A stretch of 64,000 bases of DNA. Origin: Diorhabda sublineata. Lineage: Eukaryota > Arthropoda > Insecta > Coleoptera > Chrysomelidae. Below the pieces are notes generated by a model. It did not search any database and had not been told where the DNA came from. It saw only the letters and a list, made by a program, of their open reading frames with translations. Both the position numbers and the translations under genes were made by a program. The stretch lies in contig NC_079475.1 in the NCBI RefSeq assembly GCF_026230105.1, positions 29,262,086 to 29,326,085 on the forward strand, in the 5' to 3' direction. Below, in pieces: positions 36,116 through 47,526 of the stretch. Position 1 is the first letter of the stretch, and each line of letters begins with the position of its first letter.

Positions 36116-36978
36116 CTAAAAAGCTTATTACTGAAATTTTCTTTGATAAATTATCCCCAATAAAAAGCTACCAAAAAAATGCAAAACTTGCAAAAATCTT
36201 CGAGCAAGACTAAAAATAAACTCTGCAAGACCATGACCAAATATGCAAAACCAAGACCAAGACTAACCTGATTTTGATCTTAATCTTGCATTTACTCACC
36301 ATCAAACTCCGCAATTTTTTCTGTAATAAAAGCTGTCTAACACCAAGAGGCATTATCATGATGAAACAAAACTCTTTTTATCTGCAAATAAGGTCGTTTT
36401 TTCTTCAGTTTTGAATTAAATAGGGTCAACAAACTTTTATCCCTTTTCTCGATAATCAGTAAGGAAATCGTTTTTTAGCACGCTCCTCGAATAATTTTTT
36501 GACAGGATTTTTATTTCGTGCAATTGAAGACATTGGCGAAATATGGGGATATGACAAAAGTTGGAAGAATTCGAGTTAAACCAGTTTTATCAGTTATCGA
36601 AACGCTCTGTGCTCGCTAAAACATTTAATCGCTATCGGATAATAAGTAGGGATATAATACCAATATTTATTGATTCCTGAAAAATTTCTCGAGTGTATTA
36701 ATATGCAAGATGACTATAATCCACCTCTATTCCAATTTCAACATGACTGAGCCAGATAAACGTGAATTGCAAAAACAAAAATATTATTATTCAAATAGTT
36801 CCAGCAGTGAAAGTAGTTGTTAGTGTTTCTTCAGATTATTCAATAGAACAGATAGAAACAATTAGTATTTGACTCATTTCTTTGAATGACTTGAAATATC
36901 TGAAACGAAAGTACGAAAATCGCAGTCCTGCGAACCAAAAAAAAAATGTCTGATATCGCTCAGCTCTTAAGATATATA
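36116..36978. other. non-coding, with a CAAGAC-rich block
   Basis: About 36180-36290 holds repeated CAAGACCA/TGCAAGA-like words that are partly self-complementary (TGCAAAACTTGCA, and CTTAATCTTGCA at the end). Nothing else recognised. Confidence 0.4.
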
Positions 36979-37598
36979 CGAGGTCTGGTTATTAAATAAC
37001 GAGACTGGTTACGAAAATGGATTTTAATATAAAAATTATTCTACATTCGAATGCTCACCTTCATTATACTACCCTCCCCTCGCCACACACCTTTTTATAC
37101 GTTTTTTCCATTGATCGAAGCAGTGCTGGAAGTCTTCTTTGGTGAGGGCCTTCAAAAGCTCTGTCCTTTTTTACTTTACCGCTTCCATTGACACAAATCG
37201 GGTTCCTTTCAAAGCAGATCTTTTTCTAACCTTTCTAACCTGGTCATCTTCTGTGCTCTCTCGGCCTCATTAAAGCGTTTACACTACTCCAAAACACTCG
37301 CATAAGATAGAGAATCGTCCCCATAGGCAGCTTGCAACACTTTATAGTACTTAGTTGGAGTTTTTTTCAATTTAACGAGAAATTTGAGATTAATACGTAG
37401 CCCCTGTTTTTTGTCACACATGGTTTTTTACACGAGAAAAATACACGTTTGTTTCAAACCGCTACTGTACAAATACTATGATAGTTACGGAAACGTATTT
37501 TGGGACGTAAATAGAAAAGATATCTAGATACCCAACGCACTACTCATTTTATCCCACCCTCTAGCCGGGAAATCTCATTATTTAATAGCCAGACCTTG
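36979..37598 (-). mobile_element. 620-bp internally deleted mariner (mellifera-like)
   Basis: TA lies on both sides (36977-36978, 37599-37600). Terminal repeats start CGAGGTCTGGTTATTAAATA and, inverted right end, CAAGGTCTGGCTATTAAATA. The minus strand starts a transposase at 37421: MCDKKQGLRINLKFLVKLKK, then YGDDSLSYASVLE, a stop, and CKRFNEAERAQK, the HTH part. It then jumps to SKKGQSF and, in a shifted frame, ALTKEDFQHCFDQWKK, the protein's C-terminal end (to ~37040). The whole catalytic domain with its three Asp residues is gone, so it is a non-autonomous deletion derivative made of both ends of the gene. The TIR type and protein are unlike the mariner at 17172, so two subfamilies have been active. 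Confidence 0.9.
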
Positions 37599-37600
37599 TA

Positions 37601-38394
37601 TTCCTCCAGTAAACATGCGATTTTACCGAGAAATCGAAGTGTGTAATTTGGATATTGAAAACTGAAAGTCAAATGATAATGAAACTGGGGATGTAGATAA
37701 TATCAATGAGAATTATTTGAGTGATAGTGAAGACGATATAGAGCTAGAATATACTCATTTGATTTTGACGGAATAATCCGTTAACCCAGTGGAACATTAT
37801 TGTGTTAGTGGTATTAGTCCAAAATTCAAGAATTGTTTTTTTTTCTAATTCTTAAAAGTGATACTACCATTAGATTTTATATAGTCGATGAACTTGTGGA
37901 TAAGTACGATCTTCCACTATTAAGGTACCAAACAAAGACTTTTATTTTGCTTATTTCCATGATAACAAATGGGATACATTAATACACCAGTGGTCAACTT
38001 TCGTAAAGTACATCTGTCTGTAATAGTGTGCTGTGCTAAGAAATAAGTAGTGACACAAGGCACTAGTGATGGAGCCAGCACAACTGTAATGAACTTGGGA
38101 TACGTATCACAACCGGAACAGGTAACTTTTCAATAATATGCCCCACTACAGCATCTTAACAACTCTTCTCTCAACTCCGCATTACCTATCCACAGATATA
38201 CCGAATATAAAACTTCATACCAATAGAAACTTCCCAACCAATTTAGGTATACCAAAATCCTCTACCCCAAATATATTCTCATACAGAACAGGAAAGATGG
38301 GACCAAATACAAGCATTCAGGATATTTCAAAAGTACGTGATATATAAAGAAGACTAACACGTTAATGACGAACAGTTAGTTAACAGTGAAGAAT
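37601..38394. other. non-coding stretch, nothing firmly recognised
   Basis: A + strand segment near 37690-37780 gives an acidic peptide (ENYLSDSEDDIELEY), too generic to assign. Confidence 0.35.
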
Positions 38395-39450
38395 CTGGAG
38401 TCATACGTTCCCAAAGAACGCTTCCAACCCTTTGCTGAAATCATCAATGCAAATGAAGACAAACTAAAAGAACAAAAAAATAAGAAATCCCATCCTTTAT
38501 CTCATACACTGTAGTTGCTAACAAAGACTCTTACTATGAATTACTAAAAGGCAAAATGTAAAGCCATAAACTACAAACAAAAGTATAGAGTAGTTTTTCG
38601 AAACTTGCACCACTATACGGAATATCAAGAAATAATAACAGCACAACAAAGTCTAGATCACACAGTTAGAAACATAAGCAGCAGATACATTGAAAATATT
38701 CAAGGAGTACCTAAAAACCTTTTCTTCATTGACCTCCAAAAAAAAAGACAACGTTACAGTACAATTATTATTGCACGCTGCCGTAGTAAAATTTCAAGAG
38801 CCCGAAAAGAAAGCAAACATCTTTCAATGTATAAGATGTTGTTGTTATGAACATACAAAAAGTAATTGTACTCGCCCAATATAATGCTATATGTCTACAG
38901 GAAAACGTGCAATAAAAAAAGTTGATGGTGAAGACCCAAAATATATACTATGGAGCGGAACACATCCAGCAATTGCGAAAATCAGCACAATATACTAAAA
39001 CTGATTAAACAAAAGGACCTCCGCTCAAAAACCTACCATAACAACAAGAGCTATTACAGAAGAAAAACCAACAGCAAACTAAACCCTTTTATACTGGGTC
39101 ACATCAAATCAACATAATCACATCAACACACAATCTTATAAATACTCACAACCATACTCAACGTACGTACAAGTAACAAATGGTAACATCATTGGATTCA
39201 GCATATTGCCCACGAAATCTCGCAAGAAAAGAGGAGCTCATAGAATACTCTACTACACTAGGAAGCAGGTTTCTAGTAGGAGGTGACTATAACACCAAAA
39301 ATACAGTCTGGTGCTCAAGACACATATCTCCAGGTGGAGGTAGAGTGTTATATAGCACCATACAAGAATCAAAGTCAAAACATCTTTCTACCTATTCACC
39401 GAATTACTAGCCAAGTGACCAAAATAATCTCCCAGACTCGCTAGATTGAA
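38395..39450 (+). pseudogene. jockey-type LINE: ORF1 zinc-knuckle part and start of ORF2 endonuclease, relic
   Basis: The + strand carries pieces of a gag-like ORF1: RFQPFAEIINANEDKLKEQ (~38430), KYRVVFRNLHHYTEYQEII (~38580), LDHTVRNISSRYIENIQGVP (~38652) with NLFFIDL, then in another frame AVVKFQEPEKKANIFQCIRC followed by YEHTKSNC, i.e. a C-x2-C-x4-H-x4-C zinc knuckle that binds the element's RNA. From 39180 to 39450 follows the apurinic-type endonuclease of ORF2: FLVGGDYNTKNTVWCSRHIS, with the G-G-D-Y-N core, then PSDQNNLPDS. The endonuclease would nick the target DNA. RT is absent beyond 39450. Frames change at least twice and there are stops. It could complement the RT-only relic at 28970 as another part of the same family, but this cannot be shown from here. 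Confidence 0.85.
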
Positions 39451-39836
39451 AAGAACTTAAGCATTGGACTTGCCGTATCATTTTTAAATGTATTTATTTA
39501 CGTTATTTATTTAATAATGTGTGAACTTTACTTCAAGATTTAATTGAATATCTTGTATATCTCAAACAAACTAACCACCAAAAGTTTCAATTGTGTACAC
39601 TAGTTTATCTACTGTGACATATCTACAGAAAAATTTATCCCAATTTCATATGAATATATATAAACATTCATTGGAATTTTAAATAACAACCGGTTTTCGA
39701 TCAGCATGAAGTAATTGCGGTCCCATCGTGTAAATAACTGTTGGAAATGTAGCCAATCAATCATTCCTGGAGTAGTCTCGGATGGTCATAAGTATATTCG
39801 TAATAAAATATACTCTAAATTCTTTCTTCTCTATAC
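39451..39836. other. AT-rich stretch, nothing recognised
   Basis: No supported feature. Confidence 0.4.
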
Positions 39837-40050
39837 TGGGTGTTACGGTACTTAATCCAAAAAATTCGGGAGTGAGTATAACAGTGAAAATAATGCCGTG
39901 ACATAAAAAAATTTTTCTCATACAATCCCCCGTTTTTAAGTTATAGATGTTTAAAGTTGCGAAATCAGAACTTATATTTAAGTATACTCTCTAGATTAGA
40001 TAATCGAACATTATGAATTTTTAATGGATGATTAGCAGATAGGAGTCTCG
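39837..40050 (+). repeat. dispersed repeat family R1x, copy 2
   Basis: Starts CTGGGTGTTACGGTACTTAA, then AATTCGGGAGTGAGTATAAC, a GACATAAAAAAA block, TTTAAAGTTGCGAAATCAGA and GAATTTTTAATGGATGATTA, in the same order as copy 1 at 16795. It breaks off before the CTATCTGAAGG end. Confidence 0.75.
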
Positions 40051-40094
40051 TCTTTAATCATTTTTTTTTTATAGTTTTGAACCCACGAAAAATG

Positions 40095-40340
40095 TAAAGG
40101 GTGTTGCGGGCCTTGACGCAAAAAATTCGGGAGAGAGTAGATGACGTGAAAATCTTGCTATGGCATAAAAAAAATTCTTGTATGACCTTTCGTTTCTGAG
40201 TTATAGGTCTTTAAGATTGCGAAATCAGAACGTATATTATCTGAATTATAGATTGGAACATCATGAATTTTCACGTATGTCCATGTGATATGTCTGACGA
40301 AATGAATAATTCTACTCTACTATCTGAAGGTTAGGGGCGG
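40095..40340 (+). repeat. dispersed repeat family R1x, copy 3
   Basis: Same block order as copies 1 and 2, including the end CTACTATCTGAAGG. It follows copy 2 head to tail at a distance of about 260 bp. Just after it, AGGGGCGGCTCATGCCCA resembles a hAT terminus but has no partner. Confidence 0.75.
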
Positions 40341-40718
40341 CTCATGCCCAATGGTTAACAAACCGTAACTTTTACAACCTGTACAATAGAAAGATAACAA
40401 AAATGAATTTTTCAATTGATTTTATAACGATAAGGTACTATCTGTTTAACTCGATAAAATTTATGGTTTAGGAGATGTACATTTTTAGATTTTAGTTCGT
40501 TGTATATGCCAAGGAAACTGTTCGCCATAAAAAGACATTCTGAAGAAATCTATCATAAATTGTAATTATTTATTGACAATACGTACAAGAGGTATTAAGA
40601 CACAATCAAACATTTTTAATTGAACTGTATACTGTCGAACATTGTGTTATTCATATAAGAAAAATTGAAATGTAAAAAAATTCAGTTGTTTAGCTATATA
40701 TAAGCATAATAAATGTGC
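40341..40718. other. AT-rich stretch, nothing recognised
   Basis: No supported feature. Confidence 0.4.
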
Positions 40719-40912
40719 GAAGTCGGAACTTTGCACTTCTGCACACTTCCGGAGTCTACGGAGGATATTCCTTTGAACTTGAAGAGCGTTCCAAGATTCT
40801 GGCTTATAACTTCACAATGAAAGTATCTTCTACTGATCATTTCGTTCCAAGTTCCAATATCCTCCGTACACTCCGGAAGTGTGTAGAAGTGCAAGGTGCT
40901 CACTTCGAATAT
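40719..40912. repeat. ~194-bp hairpin with ~60-bp arms
   Basis: The left arm (40719-40785) has TTGCACTTCTGCACACTTCC and GAGTCTACGGAGGATATT; the right arm (40849-40912), inverted, has TTGCACTTCTACACACTTCC and GAGTGTACGGAGGATATT. The loop is about 60 bp. Because the arms mirror each other, open frames on both strands here translate to similar peptides; neither is likely to be real. It could be a small foldback element or a fossil hairpin-RNA source. Confidence 0.8.
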
Positions 40913-41469
40913 TCATTATATTTTTTTGTTGTTTTCATAATTGATAAGTTGTAGGGTAACCAACTAAATTTTTCTACTTTTCATTTTTTTCCTCTATATG
41001 ACTATAACGAGAGTTTGTATGAAAATATTTTTGAAGTGAAAACTTCTTTAGCGGCGTTGAACACTTTTTTTGTAATGGCTAAAAAATGTTAAATTCGCGT
41101 CAGGACACGTGACCTAATCGAAAATTCTTCACGGATGGTGAAAAGACAACCGGCGCGGCGTAGGAGAGGAAGTATCCCCCTTTCTTTATACGGCGCGACG
41201 AAAATTTAAGCCTGCGCCGGCTCTTTCGTTTAGGCGGCGCAAAAAATTGGAAAAAGCTTTGATTAATAACCAATGATTTTTAAAAATCAACTATTAGTTG
41301 AATTTTTAGATAATGAGTATGTCAAATGATCGCAATCTTAGCACAACGAAATATAAAACTACCATTGTTGCGGTCTTTATTAGACATTTAAATAGGTTCG
41401 AATCAAAACTGTTCCTTTCTTACTTCAGCTATCATAAACCTATCGTATCAGTTTTAGAGATTGGCGATG
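40913..41469. other. non-coding, with a GC-rich CGGCGC patch
   Basis: About 41110-41245 is markedly GC-rich (CCGGCGCGGCG, ACGGCGCGACG, GCGCCGGC, GGCGGCGC), including inverted GCGCCGG/CCGGCGC words about 65 bp apart. It stands out from the AT-rich surroundings and may be a transposon subterminal region. No coding content assigned. Confidence 0.4.
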
Positions 41470-41700
41470 ATGGTTCTGGTAATAATGATGGCGAAAAAGT
41501 CGAAATTCGTGCAAAATTATTCCCTAACCATTCCAAAATATCAAAAATGCACAACGTTAATATTCAAGTTTTCACTTCTGCCGGCACTCCCGGAGTGCAA
41601 CCCGTCGTTTTTTTTTATGTCAGAGCCCTATTTTCAGATTATCTACTCACTCCTGAATTTTTTACATCAAGTTCTGGAACACCTTGTATATTACCCAACA
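41470..41700 (-). repeat. dispersed repeat family R1x, copy 4 (inverted)
   Basis: The minus strand from 41700 reads ACAAGGTGTTCCAGAACTTG, then AATTCAGGAGTGAGTAGATA and a TCTGACATAAAAAAA block, the same 5' part as copies 1-3. After about 100 bp it diverges. The 133-codon frame on the + strand over this region is thus an antisense accident. Confidence 0.7.
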
Positions 41701-42599
41701 ACGAAATGTATTAGAAATATGACGGTAGCTAACAATATAATAACCGTAGATAAAGTGTTTTTAAGCTTTGAAAAGTCACTCATTTGTTAAATTGTCCCCG
41801 AATACTCGTATCTATTCTACTAGATTCATTTATTATCAGATACTGATCTAACAATGCATTGTAATGCAACTATTTTTATTGCCGCCTATGAAGTTTTTAA
41901 CAAAAATGCTGCTTAGATGTAAGCAATACCGCTCTCGTAACGACTTATTATGTGAAGTCACGTCCTATAAAGTACTCTAGTGCTAGTTTTCTCTTCGTGC
42001 TCTATCCTATACCACTGATATTTATGTCCTTAGCGGGTTAGCCACAGGAACGAACTGAGGGCTTAGTTATGATTCAGATATATATAGAAGAAAAATTAAT
42101 CTGCATTAAAATAAATATTGAACTGAAGCTATATTTTTTGTTATTTTCTGAAAGTAGAAAAAACATAAATAAGTAAATTTAAAAAATAACCAAAATTGTA
42201 TTCAATAAAAATATTTCCCGGTTGAAAGAGATTCAAAATACAGGCTTTTATATGAATTTATGAATATGAATCAATTTTAGTATATGTTTGAAGTATTCAT
42301 AGTTAAATAATATTTACTATTATTTGGGTGGAGGAAAATAATTAGAAATCAACCCAGAATTTGTTATAAATATCTCAAAAACATAAATTGTTATGACGAA
42401 AAATTCAATGATATAGTATATGAAAAGTATGCTCTTCATAAAGTAGTATGAGGTACAGATCAATCACGTCCTTTAGATAGCAAACTCGAGTACCCGTTTC
42501 AGTGTCATATCTGGGTTCAGAAGTTGCACTAAACGTACCTTTCTGCTTTTCTCTGATTTCTCACGTCCATATATTTTTTGAAACAATTCAATGAAGTTG
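41701..42599. other. AT-rich stretch, nothing recognised
   Basis: No supported feature. Confidence 0.4.
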
Positions 42600-42725
42600 T
42601 ATCCCCCAAATCGATCTTGATCGTAATCTGTTGATTAAGATCCCCGGTGTAGTGCCCTAGAGCTCCGTAGTATCTCTGTGGATAGAGGTTTCGTCCTCTG
42701 CGCAACATAATCTGCAGGCTGCATT
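42600..42725 (-). pseudogene. LINE ORF2 C-terminal tail relic
   Basis: The minus strand from 42725 reads VDNAACRLCCAEDETSIH, closely similar to ADNAACKFCCTEGETSIH on the + strand at about 52230. Both are the Cys-rich tail after RNase H in R1/LOA/jockey-type LINEs. Homology ends within about 40 residues. Confidence 0.6.
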
Positions 42726-44799
42726 ATCTACTTTTTAGTTTAACGCCTTTAGATCTGAAATCAAGACGATTTGTCAAGAAAAACATATATAGAGATCTAA
42801 GAAGTAAAACGTTAAATAAAGAAAAAGTATTTCTGTACAATGATCAATGTTTGCCTTTTGATGGGCCTACTGAAAGTCAGGTATTCCATCGACAGCTTAA
42901 GAGGCACAAGTGCAGTTTCTGTGATGCAAAAAAAGAAAAATGCAGTATACTCCTTACACAGTAGTTACATGTGCGGAAATTTGAAAACTTACCTTAGTTT
43001 TTGAAAAACTGTCTTCTTCCTACATATACGGATTTGAACCTTCAACGCAGTGGGGGTAGATGGCTTTATGGAGTACTCACAAGTACCTATCCAAATATAA
43101 AAGATAGTTATAAAGATCCATTCTACTAACACCTTTTGAAGAAGTTACAGTAAAGAGACGCTAGTTACAAGCTTTGGAATCGATTAAATTGGATATAACC
43201 ACTTCCATTGTTATCCCGAAAGGAGAAAAGGTCTCTCAATAGTACCAGGAATAGTTTGAATAATGTGCAGGAAGAATTTCGATTATGTTTTCACCTGTAA
43301 CTGAAAGATACGTAACTCAAAAAATCAGTCAACAGAAAGGATATTAAAAGAGAATCGAGGAAAACAGCCGAACAATTATCAAACACAAAATTTGTTTTAT
43401 CAACTGCCCAATCATAATAATAATGGTAAAAATATCTACTTCAGATTAAAAACATCAGAGTGGTTATTCAATTACTTTAGTTAATTGCTTTTGCAAACCA
43501 TTGGTAATAAGTCTTAAATTTCTCTTTGTCGCAATTGAGACAAAGAAATACAATCCACATTTCATTCTTATTATAAAATTACGGAATCTATTAATGTGTG
43601 TTTTTAATAAATTTGTGAGGATATGAATTTTCTTTTAAAACAACTTCCATTTTATTAAGACTGAACGAAGTCATAGTTTTAATTACATGCCATGCACTAA
43701 ATTCGAAGAATGTGACACACATATGTATCGATTTAACTTCAGAGGTAAATTGTTTCTATCAGAGCTAAAAATACAAAATACAAAACATCTTCATAAGGTA
43801 CCTACAGATAAGATTAGGTCATCAACACACCATTTCACAAGAGGAGTGTCTAAATTATAGTCAACCAAAATTGGTGAAATTGTATTAAGTTGGTGTATTA
43901 CAAATATTTTCATGATATTGAAATTTAAAAAATCATAATTAAAATCTAAAATGTTGATAAAAGCAGGCTAAGTCACAATATTTTTGTAACATTCCAACAT
44001 TAGTTAAACTGACTCTAGTAACTTGGTTGGTTGGAAGGTTTATGAATAATAAAACAACGTCAAAGCTAACAATGATGTAAGTGTCTGAATGTTTGAGGAA
44101 GTTGATAAGTCAACTAAAATATCAAAATGAAAAAGCATAAAATCTGAGTGCTATAGTATTATTATATATACGAGTAATTTTTAACTGTAATAGAAAATAT
44201 GAGTTCTTTGTTTAAAACCTAAAAGAAAATTTGTTACCATTCTGTTGTATTTTTAGATAATATTCGTAGTTTTCTAATAATTCTGTGTTCTTTTGAAGCA
44301 AAAATATGATACAAACTATTTTGTTTTGGAAGAAGCTCTATATGATAAATTTGTAATCAAGTGAATATACTGTACTCTGCAAATACCCTGTTCACTCGAA
44401 GGAAACACTTAGTAGATTCTAGGTTTCAAAGTATTTTAATATTGAAGCATAAACTAAATTGTGATTCAGAGATAAAAATTAAGATCATGGGGTTTTAACA
44501 GTATATGTTAAGTCTCTTAACTATTTGTACTGAGCTTGTATATTGAGAGAAGCGTTATTTTTCAAATTTTGAGGTTTATGTTTGTGTTTTTGCTCAATTT
44601 CGTATAAAAGCAATTTATACCTCATTTTTTCTGTAATTTTATACTACAAAGATAGATGAAGAGAATAAGGTTCTCAATTTAATCTTTCTAATTCTCATTT
44701 CATTTTCTAAGCTTTTTTATCGCAAAAATGACTTCAATTTTCGAATTTAGGTAATGCTACTTGTTTCGGCCTGTAATTAAAGATACAGCTGATTATTGT
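42726..44799. other. 2-kb AT-rich stretch, nothing recognised
   Basis: No supported feature. A GGTTCAAATCC word (minus strand, ~43025) looks like a Pol III B box but has no A box or cloverleaf. Confidence 0.4.
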
Positions 44800-46190
44800 C
44801 ATTTTGAACTTGAGGGGGGGGGGGTTATAGAAAGATATGATCTAGGAAAAGATATCGAGGTTTCTATACCCATGAGGAAGATTTTCTTATTCAGAGTAAC
44901 TTCTATCTTGGTATTAATTTTCGATTTAGCGGAGTAGTACATCCGTAGTCTTGTTGGTTGTTCGTAAAAAGCTTCATATCTTATAGAAGGAATTGGGCAT
45001 CTAATAGATAAGTTTCTATATGTTGAACAGGCTAAATTTATGTTGTTTTCTGTAAGAGGGGATATCCCCATGGGTATTCGACTTCATTATCGGGTATTAT
45101 CTTACCGACTAAAACCCCTCTGAGCTCTCGCACTTTGCAATGGTACTCGCTTTCGCATTGCTTTCGTGTTGCAAAAGCTGTCTTTCATTATATATAGGTC
45201 GTACTCTCTTTCTCTTTGATCTCTATTATAGCCCGTATCGCTTCATAAGTTCAAGACTCCTATGATTCTAACACGCATGTTGCCAATATTGAAACTTCGA
45301 CGTTTCTGAATATACAAGTTTCTTATTTTTTTTTCCATATGGAGCAGTGGAAGTGCGTATGCCTAGCATCGTATTTCCCACCGCAATATGTGCATTTAGG
45401 AATGTCTGATCTTGGCCTGGTATATAGGTATTTGCGAAAGCATCTATAGCCTGTGAATGTTTATGTTAAGAAGTCATCAGTTTCACCATGCTTTCGGTTC
45501 ACACACACTACGTCTTTCCTTTCTATTACTTGCAACTCCAAAGGAGCCATCCCTGTGATTACCCCTCCTCCTTCGGCAGATACAGTCCGGTAGGCACTAC
45601 ATATGAGGATAGCCAAATTCCTTTGTAATCGGGTCAGCTTTGCGATAGATTTTCTTTCGGAGACGGTATGCCATAATGATGCACCATTTAAAATCTGATA
45701 ATGGACCATACTCAGAATTTTTCTTTTAGATGTACTATGGCCGTCAATGCTTGACATTATACTCGCCAGAGCTGAAAGAGTTTTTTCTGTTTTTTCTATT
45801 GTCTTCTCTAAGTGATTTTTAAAGCAGAGTTTCGTGCCTAGCCAAATGCCAGAGTACTATACTGCTTTAGTAAGCGTAGCAGTCGCGCCATGTATATTGA
45901 AGCTTATTTGCCCAATTTACCACATCGATAAGACAGATGACCCTGAATGTTGATGAGTTTTCTAATGGTTCGTCCCCTTTACGTAGCAGTAATAATTTCA
46001 CTCCTTCTACTATCTAGGAAGTATGTAGAACCTGCTACGTTATTGTATGTACACTGGTAAGGCAGTCGGGATTTGATTCGACAGCTGCTTTTAATATTTT
46101 TGGTTGTATATTACCCGGTACTGGTCTCTTTTGAGCTTGCTACTTGCTGCCTGTAGCTCATTCAAAAGTCTGCTGGGAATTGGTGTTTTT
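44800..46190 (-). pseudogene. R1-like LINE ORF2 relic with internal deletion
   Basis: On the minus strand: VPGNIQPKILKAAVESNPDC (~46110) and SSTFRVICLID (~45960) are the RT start. The protein then jumps over the palm to IWLGTKLCFKNHLEKTIEKT (~45850) and goes on with LASIMSSIDGHSTSKRK, ICSAYRTVSAEGGGVITG (~45610) and LQVIERKDVV. From 45430 to 45350 there is CTYCGGKYDARHTHFHC, the zinc-finger tail. These segments are typical of R1-clade elements, some of which insert into rDNA; no rDNA is present here. The palm with its catalytic Asp pair is deleted, and later parts are in several frames. The last piece (45071-44799) is a weak match only. Confidence 0.82.
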
Positions 46191-47526
46191 TATTATTTGC
46201 TAAATCTATGTTGCTCAAATGATTTTCTACCTATGTTAGAACATAATCATTCAATAAACAGATGACTTAAATCAAATTCAAAAGCGGTCTTTCTCGTTAA
46301 ACGAGTTCTGATAATGAGATTACTTTTGGAATTTGTGCTGTCACATTTTTATTATAATTTATATATACAATTTCAAAATGTAAGTTCCTTAGTTGTTAAT
46401 TAAAGAAAAATTTACTTGAAATAAATACAATATTGGAGGATTACTGTTGGTATTTTCGAATTTTATCGTATCTAACACAAGACTCCTTGGACGAATAATA
46501 AAAGATTATTCGTTGAAGCAAGATACAATAATTATTGGGTTTTCTAGAAAGTTTTTGGATTGTATAGAAACAAAACAGCTCTCCTACTATCTAGTACACT
46601 AACGAAGTAAAAATAAGCATATATTCAAATGGATTACTATGAATTATTCAAATGTGTTAATATTTCTTGTGTTTATTAATAAACTTCAGTATTTATTTCT
46701 ATGCAATTTATTAGAATATTTATTTTTTGATTTATACTCATAAATAAATAAATTATAAATAGCGAGACACAACGACGATATTGTTAACGTGTAGAAGTAA
46801 ATAGTTCAGATTCTTCACTCTATAAAAATGTTGAGTTGTTATAAGATTTTTACATATAATGGAGACTTTTTTTGATACGTTTGTCTGTGTAATTTCGAAT
46901 GAAAACAATTCTGGTGTCTGGCCGTTAACCTTGGAATGTTTAAAGTCATTTTATGTAACAACTTTCTTAATGGTTTTCGATTGTTTTGGCTAAATTTTAT
47001 GTGAAAAGTTGTGTATGTCGCGTTTTTAAATTGAGATCGTCTATTGAATAGGTTTGATTAAATTATGTATTAAATATCCCAAAGTGAATTTGTAATTTAC
47101 CATAAAAATCACCAGTTCCCACGGAGGATTTTATATAGTACGCAAGAAGTTGCGAGGAATTGTACATTGCCAGTATTAAATGAATTGAGTTGTACTAGTG
47201 AATTGCTAAAGTATAGCAATTATAGTGAAATCGCAAAATTTGAATAATATGAATCCCGGAAACGGTTCCAACGATTTTTATAAAATTTATTACATAGGGG
47301 GTTTCGAGAACAATAAATCGATCTAGCAAGGAATAATTTCTAGAAGATGTCGTCTCACTTGGATTTTTGATATCAACTTAGACATAAACATTTTATATTA
47401 GAATAGTACTGGGAGGAGATTTTAACCATTATCTGCCTGTACAGTTACGTATGAATTAAACTGAATTATTAGGTCCATTTTCAAGATTACTAAACTAGAG
47501 GAAAATATGAACGTTGATATAAAGAC
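46191..47526. other. AT-rich stretch, nothing firmly recognised
   Basis: AAATCTATGTTGCTCAAATG at about 46202 recurs with one change at about 49010; this may be a short dispersed repeat. Otherwise nothing. Confidence 0.4.

Noticed and set aside
36180..36290. CAAGACCA-rich block as a CRISPR-like or satellite array
   Set aside because: Words are irregularly spaced and degenerate; no constant repeat and spacer pattern.
37640..37790. Possible piggyBac N-terminus (acidic peptide ENYLSDSEDDIELEY)
   Set aside because: Acidic low-complexity only; no TTAA flanks or transposase core nearby.
40328..40360. Possible hAT terminus (AGGGGCGGCTCATGCCC)
   Set aside because: Starts at the end of an R1x repeat copy; no partner end or target duplication.
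40694..40954. Overlapping open frames on both strands as small genes
   Set aside because: They are mirror translations of the 40719-40912 hairpin arms.
41313..41714. 133-codon + strand open frame as a gene
   Set aside because: Its second half is the antisense of repeat family R1x copy 4 (41470-41700); no splice or start support.
42990..43060. Possible tRNA or SINE promoter (GGTTCAAATCC word on the minus strand)
   Set aside because: No A box at the right distance and no cloverleaf; a chance B-box-like word.
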